A stretch of 64,000 nucleotides of DNA from Bog-950 sp964493695 (lineage in GTDB: Bacteria; Bacteroidota; Bacteroidia; Chitinophagales; LD1): positions 1-64,000 of the forward strand of contig CAZBPG010000003.1 in NCBI GenBank assembly GCA_964493695.1, in the 5' to 3' direction. The notes beneath the pieces were generated by a model, which ran no database searches, was not told the DNA's origin, and was given only the letters and a program-made list of their open reading frames with translations. A program made the position numbers and the translations under genes. Of the stretch, positions 42,619 through 50,581 are shown one piece after another (position 1 is the first letter of the stretch; the number at the start of each line of letters is the position of its first letter).

Positions 42619-43383
42619 ATGAAAGAACCCAAACAACACTTTTGCATTTTCGGACGAAAGCCCATTATTGAAGCGTTCAAAGCAGGAAAACGTTTCGATA
42701 AGATTCTGTTATTGAAATCGTGGAAGAGCGAAGAGATAACCGAAATTCAAAAGCTGGCGGCAGAAACCGAAACACCGGTGCAGGGTGTTCCTAAAGAAAA
42801 ACTGGAAGCCGTTGCCAAAAAGTATTCAAAGTATCAGACCTATAGCCACGAAGGGGTAATTGGCTTTCTTTCGCTTATCAATTATTACAGTATTGACGAT
42901 GTGCTGCACAACGTTTATGCAAAAGGGCAAACGCCTTTGTTTATAGTGCTCGATGGCGTAACCGATGTGGGAAACTTTGGTGCCATTGCCCGCTCGGCTG
43001 AATGTATGGGTGTTCACGCGCTCATTATTCCTGCACAGGGCTCGGCACAAATAAATACCGAAGCCATGAAAGCCAGTGCCGGTTCGCTCACACATCTTTT
43101 AGTATGCCGCGAAAAGAGTTTGCTAAACGCCATCAACTATCTAAAGACAAACGGCATCCGCATTTACGGAACCGAGATGCGCGAATCTTCCGAAATTTCG
43201 AAAGCAGACTTTACCGTGCCTTGTGCCATTGTCATGGGCTCCGAAGGCATGGGTATATCAAAAGAAATTCTGCGCGCCTGCGATGAACGCGTGCGCATTC
43301 CCATGACCGGTAAAACAGAATCGCTCAACGTTTCGGTAAGCACCGGTATTGTGTTGTATGAGGCTTTGAGACAGCGGCAGTAG
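42619..43383 (+). CDS. rlmB: 23S rRNA (guanosine-2'-O)-methyltransferase, TrmH/RlmB family
   Basis: This 254-residue SPOUT methyltransferase has an N-terminal RNA-binding L30e-like domain (residues 1-90). The C-terminal knotted domain has FIVLDGVTDVGNFGAIARSAE near 112, AIVMGSEGMGI near 202 and ESLNVSVSTGI near 236. RlmB methylates G2251 of 23S rRNA with SAM. The start at the ATG right after the terminator stem fits the length. Other TrmH-family targets remain possible. Confidence 0.9.
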   Translation: MKEPKQHFCIFGRKPIIEAFKAGKRFDKILLLKSWKSEEITEIQKLAAETETPVQGVPKEKLEAVAKKYSKYQTYSHEGVIGFLSLINYYSIDDVLHNVYAKGQTPLFIVLDGVTDVGNFGAIARSAECMGVHALIIPAQGSAQINTEAMKASAGSLTHLLVCREKSLLNAINYLKTNGIRIYGTEMRESSEISKADFTVPCAIVMGSEGMGISKEILRACDERVRIPMTGKTESLNVSVSTGIVLYEALRQRQ

Positions 43384-43444
43384 GCAGCAGCAGCAAATAC
43401 AGTCTTCCATAAATTTCTTTACCTTTAATTTAAACTTCAGGGGT

Positions 43445-43660
43445 ATGAAAACAATTAAATTAACAGAAGAAATAGCGGAGATAGAAACATACGTACGCAA
43501 GCTTAGTGTACGTGAGCGAAATGTTTTATTGAAACAACTTCGCAAAAAATTTTTGATGCAGGAGGCTAAGCGGCTGAGTAAATCTGTGCGGAAAGAACCG
43601 GTTATTTCTATTGAGGATATTGTGGCGGAAGTAAACAAAGTACGAAAGAATGCCGCTTGA
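43445..43660 (+). CDS. Putative antitoxin of PIN-domain pair
   Basis: This 71-residue, strongly charged helical protein overlaps the next gene by 11 bp. Its C-terminal half (ISIEDIVAEVNKVRKN) looks like the toxin-wrapping tail of small antitoxins. The coupling with a PIN protein is the main support for the call. I do not recognise a named DNA-binding fold in the N-terminal half. Confidence 0.7.
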   Translation: MKTIKLTEEIAEIETYVRKLSVRERNVLLKQLRKKFLMQEAKRLSKSVRKEPVISIEDIVAEVNKVRKNAA

Positions 43661-44018
43661 CAGAGTTGTATTAGACAGCAACACCTGGCTCAGTTATTTC
43701 TATTACAATGAGTTTGAAAAACTGGTAGAGATAAGCGAAGATTTAGAAGTTAAGATTTATACCTCCCAAAAACAGTTGCAGGAAATTAAGGCTGTATTGC
43801 AACGTCCTAAGTTCAAAAATAAAATCGCCTTACCTGCCTTTGACTATATCAACTTCATAAAACATATCGCTTACGTTATCAAAATTGATGAGCGGTTTGA
43901 CCGCATTACCGATACCAACGATAATTACTTATTCGATATTGCCTACACGGCTAAATGCAGTCATGTAGTTACTGATGATAAAGCAGTGCTGCTGCTAAAG
44001 CACGTTGGTAAAATTTAA
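43650..44018 (+). CDS. PIN-domain ribonuclease, putative toxin (COG1569-like)
   Basis: PIN toxins cut RNA with Mg2+. The 122-residue protein has the four acidic positions of the fold: D9 in VVLDSN, E in QLQEIKAVL near residue 45, D in TDTNDNYLFD near 93-97, and D in VVTDDK near 110. It belongs to the PIN family 'putative toxin component' that pairs with a short upstream antitoxin, here overlapping by 11 bp. Structured repeat DNA follows the stop codon. Confidence 0.85.
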   Translation: MPLDRVVLDSNTWLSYFYYNEFEKLVEISEDLEVKIYTSQKQLQEIKAVLQRPKFKNKIALPAFDYINFIKHIAYVIKIDERFDRITDTNDNYLFDIAYTAKCSHVVTDDKAVLLLKHVGKI

Positions 44019-44084
44019 ATTATTTCAAAAGAAGATTTTAAGAAGAGTATCAGAAAATTGAAGCGTTGAAGTATTTGATTCGCG

Positions 44085-44149
44085 GCAGTCTCCGTTTCGG
44101 GACCCTGCCGCACTACTACCGCAGGGTCTTCGCAAAGCCGAAAGACTGC
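44085..44149. repeat. Three-step inverted repeat after the PIN toxin gene
   Basis: Three nested stems align: GCAGTCT with AGACTGC (44085-44091/44143-44149), TTTCGG with CCGAAA (44095-44100/44138-44143), and ACCCTGC with GCAGGGT (44102-44108/44121-44127). The innermost loop is about 12 nt. No T-run follows directly. Confidence 0.75.
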
Positions 44150-44179
44150 GGGGAAAAAAGAGGAAAGTAAAGGCGTTTG

Positions 44180-44264
44180 TCATGCCGAGGAACGAGGCAT
44201 CTTGCTTTTTGTTTATTGCAATACAGGATTCTTCACTTCGCAGAGCCTTCGTTCAGAATGACAA
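44180..44264. repeat. TCATGCCGAGGAACGAGG dispersed repeat
   Basis: TCATGCCGAGGAACGAGGC at 44180 and AGAATGACA near 44255 bound a repeat unit that recurs inverted at about 60482-60556. It lies between the PIN toxin and monooxygenase-like genes. Confidence 0.75.
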
Positions 44265-44267
44265 TGC

Positions 44268-44585
44268 CTACCTTTCAAACCCATAATCCCTCTCCACCTT
44301 ACACACCCGTAGTTTAAACTGCGCGTACCATTTTTCCTTACCCAGTTGCTGAGCCTGCAAATGCTCCACATTCATTTTCCAGTGGCGTATGCTTTCCAAA
44401 TCTTTCCAGTACGAAACCGTAATACCCAATTCTTCCCGCGCTGATTCTATTCCCAGATAACCGGGTTGCTCTTTGGCGAGTTCTTCCATCCGGTTCGCCA
44501 TTTCAGCATAACCGTTATCGCCCTCGGTACGCAGGCTGGTGAAGATGACGGCATAGTAGGGTGGTGGCGGTGTTTGGGCAAGCAT
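44268..44585 (-). CDS. Antibiotic biosynthesis monooxygenase (ABM)-domain protein
   Basis: This 105-residue protein has the ABM ferredoxin-like fold pattern: YYAVIFTSLR, a helix with MANRMEELAKEQPGYLGIES, then ITVSYWKDLESIRHWKMNVEH and a C-terminal strand. Such proteins are cofactor-free oxygenases or haem-related enzymes, and many are uncharacterised. The ISYWKDLESI/W-x-x-N-x-EH pattern is typical of the small stand-alone group. It lies 35 bp downstream of the T9SS type A gene on the same strand. Confidence 0.82.
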   Translation of the reverse strand: MLAQTPPPPYYAVIFTSLRTEGDNGYAEMANRMEELAKEQPGYLGIESAREELGITVSYWKDLESIRHWKMNVEHLQAQQLGKEKWYAQFKLRVCKVERDYGFER

Positions 44586-44620
44586 TTCGTGTTTCTTGTT
44601 TGTTGTTCTTTGTTTCCTGT

Positions 44621-45475
44621 TTACTGCACCACTAATTTACCTGCACTAATTTTTTGCGAAGAAGAAACAACCTGATACAAATACATTCCCTTACTTACTT
44701 CATTCAACTCTACGCGGTTTGTGGCACCGGTTAGTTGTTTCTGCAAAACCATTCTGCCGGTTATATCGAAGAGTTGGAAAGAAGTTTTTTCGGGAAGATT
44801 AGTTTCTGATTGAATGGTGACGGAGGTGGTGGCGGGGTTGGGAAAGAGATGAAAAAGGTTCTGTACTTTCTCTTTTATTCCTGTTGCAGAATTGTAAATA
44901 CAGGTATCTATGAAAGGGTCGTGATATAACAATTGAGAATTTTCAAAATAACACAACAGCCACCAATCGGGACCGTCTACTGTTAAAAACTCTGTTTCCG
45001 GATGCAAAAAGTGAGAATAAATAGAACCGACACCATCAATCCATATATCAGGATACGGACCAATAAATATTCTCTTGCGCCAATGCCCTATATAAACAGA
45101 ATCAACCGAATCAATGATTGCTGTGTAGGTTTGTAAATTTTCATCGTTTTGCAAATTGTAAATTGTATCCCCTTTATTGACTCCAAAATCATAAAGAAAT
45201 ACCTCCGATGTATCGGTTTGGTACTTATAGATTCGGTTAGCCGTATCCCTTCTCATAAAATGTCCCGATATGTTTTGATATGAAACTCCGGCAAGAACAG
45301 TATCCGATTCGCTTAGGAAAACAAGAGTTAAGTAGTAGTCAGGATATGGTAACCATGTATCATAATACAAAACCACATTCCACTGCGCAGTTGAATCCGC
45401 AAACCGGAAATCAGTTTGAGCAAACAGCCCGTTAACCGAAACTGAAATAAGAAGAAGGAGTAAATACTTTTTCAT
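44621..45475 (-). CDS. T9SS type A sorting-domain secreted protein
   Basis: This 284-residue protein has a signal peptide (MKKYLLLLLISVSVNGLFAQ) and a C-terminal type A sorting domain from about residue 205: LFHLFPNPATTSVTIQ, then LFDITGRMVLQKQL and a final GKLVVQ. The middle is beta-rich with many Tyr and Trp and no recognised enzyme motif. It should be exported through the T9SS and either released or anchored at the surface. Its own function is unknown. Confidence 0.85.
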   Translation of the reverse strand: MKKYLLLLLISVSVNGLFAQTDFRFADSTAQWNVVLYYDTWLPYPDYYLTLVFLSESDTVLAGVSYQNISGHFMRRDTANRIYKYQTDTSEVFLYDFGVNKGDTIYNLQNDENLQTYTAIIDSVDSVYIGHWRKRIFIGPYPDIWIDGVGSIYSHFLHPETEFLTVDGPDWWLLCYFENSQLLYHDPFIDTCIYNSATGIKEKVQNLFHLFPNPATTSVTIQSETNLPEKTSFQLFDITGRMVLQKQLTGATNRVELNEVSKGMYLYQVVSSSQKISAGKLVVQ

Positions 45476-45578
45476 GCCTTATATACCCTGCAAGATAAAA
45501 CTAAAAAGCTGTCCGCATTACACTCTCTTAAAAAATGACATTTCTATGACAATCCTCACCGCTATTTACTTAACCCCT

Positions 45579-45860
45579 GTTACCGATTAGTTACACTGCC
45601 TGTATCTTTCATAATGCCTGTAACTTTTCGGTAACATGTTCTGTAACTATTACAGATTCTGTAACTATTCGGTGACATCTTCTATAATAAATACAGACCT
45701 TGTAACTATTCGGTGTCATAGGCTATAACTATTACAGGTTATGTAACTATTTAGTTACATACTCTATATTTTATACAGAAGCTGTAACTATTCGGTTACA
45801 ACTTCTGTATTTTATAAAACAGATGTCACCGAATAGTTACACCGTCTATTAACTTCTTAT
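45579..45860. repeat. Dyad array C: palindromes every 20.5 bp
   Basis: This array fills most of the 480-bp gap at 45476-45956. Nine successive dyads have centres at 45627.5, 45648, 45668.5, 45689, 45709.5, 45730, 45750.5, 45771 and 45791.5. They alternate between TGTAAC-TATTCG-GTTACA forms and CTGTA-ACTAT-TACAG forms, with paired changes in the stems (for example CTATA/TACAG, GTGACA, GTGTCA). Flanking units at about 45587 and 45845 carry the first form inverted. The orphan gene at 45957 begins about 100 bp to the right. Confidence 0.9.
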
Positions 45861-45956
45861 AACAGATAACCGCATAATTTTCTGTATGGAAAAACCGTTA
45901 TCCATACATCATCTGAAAAGTATTGAACCGGTTTTGCGAACCATAATTCAATTTGT

Positions 45957-46679
45957 ATGAGCAAGAAAAAAGTGCGCCTGCTGCTGAACAGCTTTGAAAT
46001 ACAAACCAGGCGCAGCCACAAAAAAGCAGTTTCGCTTAGTTTTGGAACTATCCGCAAACTAAGCCCGGTAACGGTGCCTGCTTTGCAGCAAATACATAAC
46101 GATTACCTGCCCCATCATGAAGCGTACATCAACCTCGACACTGCGGTGGGGATGCTGGAAGGAACCTATAAGGGCAAAACAAATTCCTTTATACTTCTAA
46201 TAAACAACCTGCCGGTTAAACTCCGGCAATGGGAAGCCCCTATACACACAGTTTTTATGGAAGATTCAGCGGAGGCCATAGACATATTTTCGCGCAAGCG
46301 CACTCCTTTTTATGTGGGCACGTATGAGCAGCGGCTAATGGCTATTCGTGTGCTGCGCAATAAACTGGCAGAATATATTGCTGCTTACCCTGCACTGGCA
46401 CCGGTGCAGACAGATGTAGCCACTTATTGCACACTGGCAGAAACTGCGCGCAGTTTGCAGCAAGGCAAAGAAGGCAACCTGGGCGAATTGCGGACCCTTC
46501 GCGAAGCTCAGCGCGTTGCTACTATGAATGCTTATTGGGGAATAGTGTACTGTGGTTTAATGAGGCAGTTTTATACCAACCCTGCAGAGGTAGCCGCCTT
46601 TATTGAGTTTGAACTGTTGTATGAAAAAGAAAAAGAGGAAGAGGAAGGTGATGAAGGGCTAACCGGTGCCATAGTTTAA
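45957..46679 (+). CDS. Protein of unknown function next to dyad array C
   Basis: This 240-residue protein begins with a basic N-terminus (MSKKKVRLLLN...QTRRSHKKA, eight or more Lys/Arg in 27 residues), has a mixed middle region, and from about residue 120 is mainly helical (EQRLMAIRVLRNKLAEYI, LREAQRVATMNAYWG, GLMRQFYTNPAEVAAFIEFELLY). It ends in an acidic tail (EKEKEEEEGDEG). No signal peptide or membrane span is seen. I do not recognise the family. The ATG at 45957 is the first in frame. It is alone on its strand, directly downstream of the dyad array, and followed by a dispersed repeat. Confidence 0.7.
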   Translation: MSKKKVRLLLNSFEIQTRRSHKKAVSLSFGTIRKLSPVTVPALQQIHNDYLPHHEAYINLDTAVGMLEGTYKGKTNSFILLINNLPVKLRQWEAPIHTVFMEDSAEAIDIFSRKRTPFYVGTYEQRLMAIRVLRNKLAEYIAAYPALAPVQTDVATYCTLAETARSLQQGKEGNLGELRTLREAQRVATMNAYWGIVYCGLMRQFYTNPAEVAAFIEFELLYEKEKEEEEGDEGLTGAIV

Positions 46680-46721
46680 TGCGGTGGCATCGGTGTCTAA
46701 CTTCTGAATAGTCAATGTATT

Positions 46722-46764
46722 TCCTTCTCCTTTAGGAAAAGGTGCCCGAAGGGCGGATGAGGTT
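46722..46764. repeat. CTTCTCCTTTAGGA...GGGCGGATGAGG repeat
   Basis: Third copy of the element at 9011-9051 and 20622-20674. It lies between the orphan gene and the OmpA gene and touches the OmpA stop codon. Confidence 0.85.
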
Positions 46765-47447
46765 TACTCCGAAATAATCCTCACTTCCGTCCTCCGGTTC
46801 TTTTGCTTACCGGTGGCGGTAGCGTTATCAGCCACCGGTTGGGTATCGCCATAACCTTTGGCGGTCACCCGCTCCGGTGCAATGCCTTTCTTCTTCAGGT
46901 ATTCTTTCACCGCGTTGGCCCGGTCTTCCGAAAGTTTTTGATTGGCCTCTACTACACCCACATTATCGGTATGTCCGGCAATTTCAATAAACAAAGCCTT
47001 CTTCAGGCTCATGTATTCCGCCAGTTCATTCAGTTCTCTGTTCGATTCTGCCCGCAGGCTTGCTTTTCCTGAATCAAAAAACACATTATCCAGCGTAAAC
47101 GATTTAGGCGGAGTGGCGGTAATGGTATACTCAAACGTATAAGGATCGGCAGCCGAAGGCATGTCAAGCACCAGGTCGCTCTCTACGGTGGTGAAGATTT
47201 TGTATTTCACCTTATACTTCTGTGCCGGTGGTATCAGCATCTGGAATTTACCGGTGGCATCTGTCTTACCGGTGAACTCCTTTCCGTCTTTAATAGAAGT
47301 AAAAGTTACCGCCTGATTCGCCTGCGGTTTGTTTTTATCATCAATCACCATCACTTTCAATAAAGCCTGTGTGGCGGTGGGTTTAAGTTCCTGTGCCTGG
47401 AGTTGTGCAGCAATAAATACAAAGGCGAATAAGAATAGGTTTTGCAT
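46764..47447 (-). CDS. OmpA-family protein with Ig-like/carboxypeptidase-regulatory N-domain
   Basis: This 227-residue protein has a signal peptide (MQNLFLFAFVFIAAQLQAQ), a beta-sandwich domain near residues 28-110 (KVMVIDDKNKPQANQAVTF, TDATGKFQMLI), and a C-terminal OmpA peptidoglycan-binding domain from about 115 (VFFDSGKASLR, IAGHTDNVG, LSEDRANAVKEYL, AKGYGDTQPV, RRTEVRI). It should sit in the periplasm and bind peptidoglycan, with the first domain facing a partner. It has no membrane barrel. Confidence 0.9.
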   Translation of the reverse strand: MQNLFLFAFVFIAAQLQAQELKPTATQALLKVMVIDDKNKPQANQAVTFTSIKDGKEFTGKTDATGKFQMLIPPAQKYKVKYKIFTTVESDLVLDMPSAADPYTFEYTITATPPKSFTLDNVFFDSGKASLRAESNRELNELAEYMSLKKALFIEIAGHTDNVGVVEANQKLSEDRANAVKEYLKKKGIAPERVTAKGYGDTQPVADNATATGKQKNRRTEVRIISE

Positions 47448-47519
47448 AACAATGGTTTTAAGAAATCAATTGGTGCGGCTATTAAACGTAAAGGAAGGGG
47501 ATAATATTGGATGGCTTAA

Positions 47520-47870
47520 TCAAGCCATCAGTATCTCGTACGGAATTCCGAATGAATCGTGAAGGGCGCGGATCATTCGTTTAGAAAGTTCTCGCTTACG
47601 GTTCAACACTTCCGAAACCTTGCTTTTATCGCCAATGGCTTTTTCAAGGTCTTTTCTTTCAATCCCTTTTTCTTCCATCAGGTACTTAATCGCCTCGACC
47701 GGGTCCGGTGCTTCAATAGGAAAGTTCACTTCTTCGTAATTATCTACCAGCGTTGCCAAAACATCCAGTTCATCGCCCTGTGGTGTTCCGCTCTTTGAAC
47801 CCCAAAGAATTTCCATACGCTTGATAGCTTCGCTGTAATCGCGCTTTGTTTTTATTGGTTTAATATTCAT
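47520..47870 (-). CDS. higA: HigA-type antitoxin with HTH domain
   Basis: This 116-residue protein has a C-terminal XRE-type helix-turn-helix (EEKGIERKDLEKAIGDKSKVSEVLNRKR, read in two parts, residues about 68-98) after an N-terminal region rich in charged residues. It follows the higB toxin gene by 1 bp on the same strand, the reversed toxin-first order typical of higBA. It should neutralise HigB and repress the operon. Confidence 0.88.
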   Translation of the reverse strand: MNIKPIKTKRDYSEAIKRMEILWGSKSGTPQGDELDVLATLVDNYEEVNFPIEAPDPVEAIKYLMEEKGIERKDLEKAIGDKSKVSEVLNRKRELSKRMIRALHDSFGIPYEILMA

Positions 47871-47871
47871 A

Positions 47872-48165
47872 TCAAATGTTTTTTACGTCAATTTTATCGT
47901 AGGCTTTATGTGTCCCTATAAACCGAATCCAAAGAATCTGTTTTTCGTAATCCAAAGCAGCCACTAACCGGTAGTCGTTCCCTTTTATATTAAAAACCAC
48001 TCTGTCATTACCAACCACGCTTGCGTTACCAAACTTTGCTTTTAGCTGATTAAAACTCTTCCACTCCGCCTTTTTTACTTCACTAAACCATGTTTTAAGC
48101 GGTGTTTCCGCATCCGCATGTTTCTCCCAAAAACTTCTGAGGGTGCTTCGCGCAATAATTCTCAT
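47872..48165 (-). CDS. higB: HigB-type mRNA interferase toxin
   Basis: This 97-residue RelE-like protein has the HigB pattern RSTLRSFWEKHADAETPLKTW at the N-terminus, then VVFNIKGNDYRLVAAL and a C-terminal WIRFIGTHKAYDKID. HigB toxins cut mRNA on the ribosome. The gene comes first in the pair and the antitoxin follows 1 bp later. Confidence 0.9.
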   Translation of the reverse strand: MRIIARSTLRSFWEKHADAETPLKTWFSEVKKAEWKSFNQLKAKFGNASVVGNDRVVFNIKGNDYRLVAALDYEKQILWIRFIGTHKAYDKIDVKNI

Positions 48166-48210
48166 GTCTACTGCAAAAATATAAAAAGGTTTCCAAAAAG
48201 GGAACTTTTC

Positions 48211-49233
48211 TTAAAACAAACTACCTCCGGTAGTTGGCGGGGTTTTACCAAGATGCTTATAGGCAAGTTCAGTTACCTCTCTTCCGCGCGGGGTGCGTTT
48301 AATAAACCCTTCCTTAATCAGGAAAGGCTCATAAACTTCTTCAATGGTTCCCGGTTCTTCGTGAACGGCAGTAGCAATGGTAGTAAGACCAACCGGTCCT
48401 CCTTTAAACTTGTCAATAATAGCTGAGAGAATACGGTTATCCATTTCATCGAGCCCGAACAAATCTACGTTCAGGGCTTCAAGGGCATACTTGGTAATCT
48501 TTAGTGTGATGCTTCCATCGCCTTTTACCTGTGCAAAATCGCGCACCCTGCGCAGCAGTAAATTGGCGATACGCGGAGTGCCACGGCTTCTGCGGGCAAT
48601 TTCAAAAGCGGCATCATCGTTTATTTCGGTCTTCAAAATTTTTGCCGACCGTTTGATAATGTTCTTCAGCACTTCGGCATCGTAATACTCCATGCGGCAG
48701 GTAATACCAAAGCGCGAGCGCAAAGGCGCGGTAAGCAAACCGGAGCGGGTAGTAGCCCCCACCAGCGTGAACGGATTTAAACTGATCTGAACACTGCGCG
48801 CATTCGGACCGGTGTCAATCATAATGTCAATCTTATAATCTTCCATCGCGCTATAGAGGTATTCTTCTACCACCGGTGAAAGGCGGTGAATTTCATCAAT
48901 GAACAGCACATCATTTGTTTGCAGATTGGTAAGCAGGCCCGCAAGGTCACCGGGTTTTTCCAGCACCGGACCGGAGGTAACTTTAATACTCACGTTCATT
49001 TCGTTCGCTACAATATAACTGAGGGTAGTTTTACCCAGACCGGGAGGACCGTGTAACAACACATGGTCGAGTGCCTCGCTGCGTTGCTTGGCGGCTTCAA
49101 TAAACACAAACAGGTTGTCAACTATCTTGGGCTGCCCCATAAAGTCATCAATCGCCTTAGGGCGCAGGGCTTTCTCTACTTCCAGTTCGGCAGAAGAAAG
49201 GTCATCTTTATCGGGGTCCAGGTTCGTGTTCAT
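48211..49233 (-). CDS. ruvB: Holliday junction branch migration helicase RuvB
   Basis: RuvB is the hexameric AAA+ motor that moves Holliday junctions with RuvA. The 340-residue protein has Walker A GPPGLGKTT at 62-70, Walker B LFIDEIHR near 109-116, the sensor GATTRSGLLTAPLRSRFG near 170-187, and a C-terminal winged helix with EEVYEPFLIKEGFI and RTPRGREVT. It is a single gene here; ruvA and ruvC are not adjacent. Confidence 0.97.
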   Translation of the reverse strand: MNTNLDPDKDDLSSAELEVEKALRPKAIDDFMGQPKIVDNLFVFIEAAKQRSEALDHVLLHGPPGLGKTTLSYIVANEMNVSIKVTSGPVLEKPGDLAGLLTNLQTNDVLFIDEIHRLSPVVEEYLYSAMEDYKIDIMIDTGPNARSVQISLNPFTLVGATTRSGLLTAPLRSRFGITCRMEYYDAEVLKNIIKRSAKILKTEINDDAAFEIARRSRGTPRIANLLLRRVRDFAQVKGDGSITLKITKYALEALNVDLFGLDEMDNRILSAIIDKFKGGPVGLTTIATAVHEEPGTIEEVYEPFLIKEGFIKRTPRGREVTELAYKHLGKTPPTTGGSLF

Positions 49234-49268
49234 TTCAGTTTGCGGCTCACAGTTCTAAATCAAAGCTA

Positions 49269-50444
49269 CTAACATTTTCTCCTTTTAATCTCTTTCTTAA
49301 TCAGCGCAAACTCCCGGCTGGTTTGTCCGGCCACAGAAGTATTCTCCTGTGTTCTGCGTATTAAATAAGGTATCACCTCTTTCACCGGTCCGTAAGGCAG
49401 ATATTTGGTGGCGTTAAACCCAAGTTTAGAAAGATTGAAAGTGATGTTATCGCCCATGCCGTTTAACTGCGAGAAAACAATGTGCTCCGATGTTCTGTCA
49501 ATTTTCTTTTTATCAATCTGCTGAATAGCGAGCAGGTTGCTTTCCTCACTTTGCGAGGCAATGCAAACAAAAACCTGTGAAAGATTATCGAGGCAAACAT
49601 TTACCGCTTCATCAAAATCCTCGTCAACCGCTTTTTTATCTTCATGAATCGGTGACCGGTAGCCCATTTCTTCAGCCCGCTCTCTTTCCTTTTCCATATA
49701 AGCACCGCGCACCAGCTTAATGCCATACAAATAACCTCCGGCTTTTGCTTTTTTAATTTGCTCTTTCAAATAATCTAACCTATCGCACCGGTAAAGCTGA
49801 ACGGTGTTAAACACGATGCATTGCGTGCGATTGTATTTTGCCATCATCTCCTCCACCATCGCATCCAACGGGTTCTGAATCCAGCTTTCTTCAGCATCTA
49901 CATATAATGCTACTTCGTTTCGTGCGGCTACTTCACACAATTTTTCAAAACGTTTTTTCACTTTTACAAACTCCTTCTTCTCTGAAACACTTAACTTTTC
50001 TCCGTTCTGAATTTTTTGAAACAAAGCTAATCTTCCGGAACCTGTCAACTTTAAACAAAGGCCTTTTACCGATCTGTTTTTACCTGCAAATTCGAGCGCC
50101 TCCAAATTTTTTGCAATTGTTTTATCAAAATCTTCATCGGTTTCTTTCAACTCTACTCCGTAGTTGAGCAATACGCCAACCTGGTGTTGCTGCAACCTCT
50201 GAATTGTTTTTTTACACTCTTCAAAAGTTTCTCCCCCGCAGAAATGATTATAAACCGTATATCTGAAAACCGGTGAAACCGGAAGGTGAATAGAGAGCGC
50301 AAATGTAGCCAGAGAACTACCAAGTTTAACCAACGAGTTATTTCCCATTAACTGAAACATGAACTTCGCTTTCTGCAAGTCGTTGTTGCTTTTAGCAGCA
50401 TAAGCAGTTTCCGTATCTTCAAAAATGTCGGGAGAAATTTTCAT
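49269..50444 (-). CDS. Proline dehydrogenase
   Basis: This 391-residue FAD enzyme oxidises proline to pyrroline-5-carboxylate. It is the single-domain TIM-barrel type. Visible motifs are CLKLTGSGRL near 136, VALYVDAEESWIQ near 180, GIKLVRGAYMEKERERA near 245, and the C-terminal YLPYGPVKEVIPYLIRR near 355 that contacts substrate. The pyrroline-5-carboxylate dehydrogenase partner is not in the window. It is divergent from rmuC; a GGTCTGAC-type repeat lies just upstream of its start codon. Confidence 0.92.
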   Translation of the reverse strand: MKISPDIFEDTETAYAAKSNNDLQKAKFMFQLMGNNSLVKLGSSLATFALSIHLPVSPVFRYTVYNHFCGGETFEECKKTIQRLQQHQVGVLLNYGVELKETDEDFDKTIAKNLEALEFAGKNRSVKGLCLKLTGSGRLALFQKIQNGEKLSVSEKKEFVKVKKRFEKLCEVAARNEVALYVDAEESWIQNPLDAMVEEMMAKYNRTQCIVFNTVQLYRCDRLDYLKEQIKKAKAGGYLYGIKLVRGAYMEKERERAEEMGYRSPIHEDKKAVDEDFDEAVNVCLDNLSQVFVCIASQSEESNLLAIQQIDKKKIDRTSEHIVFSQLNGMGDNITFNLSKLGFNATKYLPYGPVKEVIPYLIRRTQENTSVAGQTSREFALIKKEIKRRKC

Positions 50445-50451
50445 TCAGTAA

Positions 50452-50477
50452 ACTTCGGTCTGATGTTAGTCTGCACC
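50452..50477. repeat. GGTCTGAC repeat, third copy
   Basis: CGGTCTGATGTTAGTCTG is a diverged copy of the elements at 12909 and 13295. It lies just before the proline dehydrogenase start codon, in the divergent promoter region. Confidence 0.75.
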
Positions 50478-50581
50478 GATGCGTTGGCGAAATTGAAAAT
50501 ATTTTTGAATTGCAATACAATTACTACTAAATCTATCTGTCGAATATTTTTACTTTTAAAATTCAAACTCACAGCAGGTAA

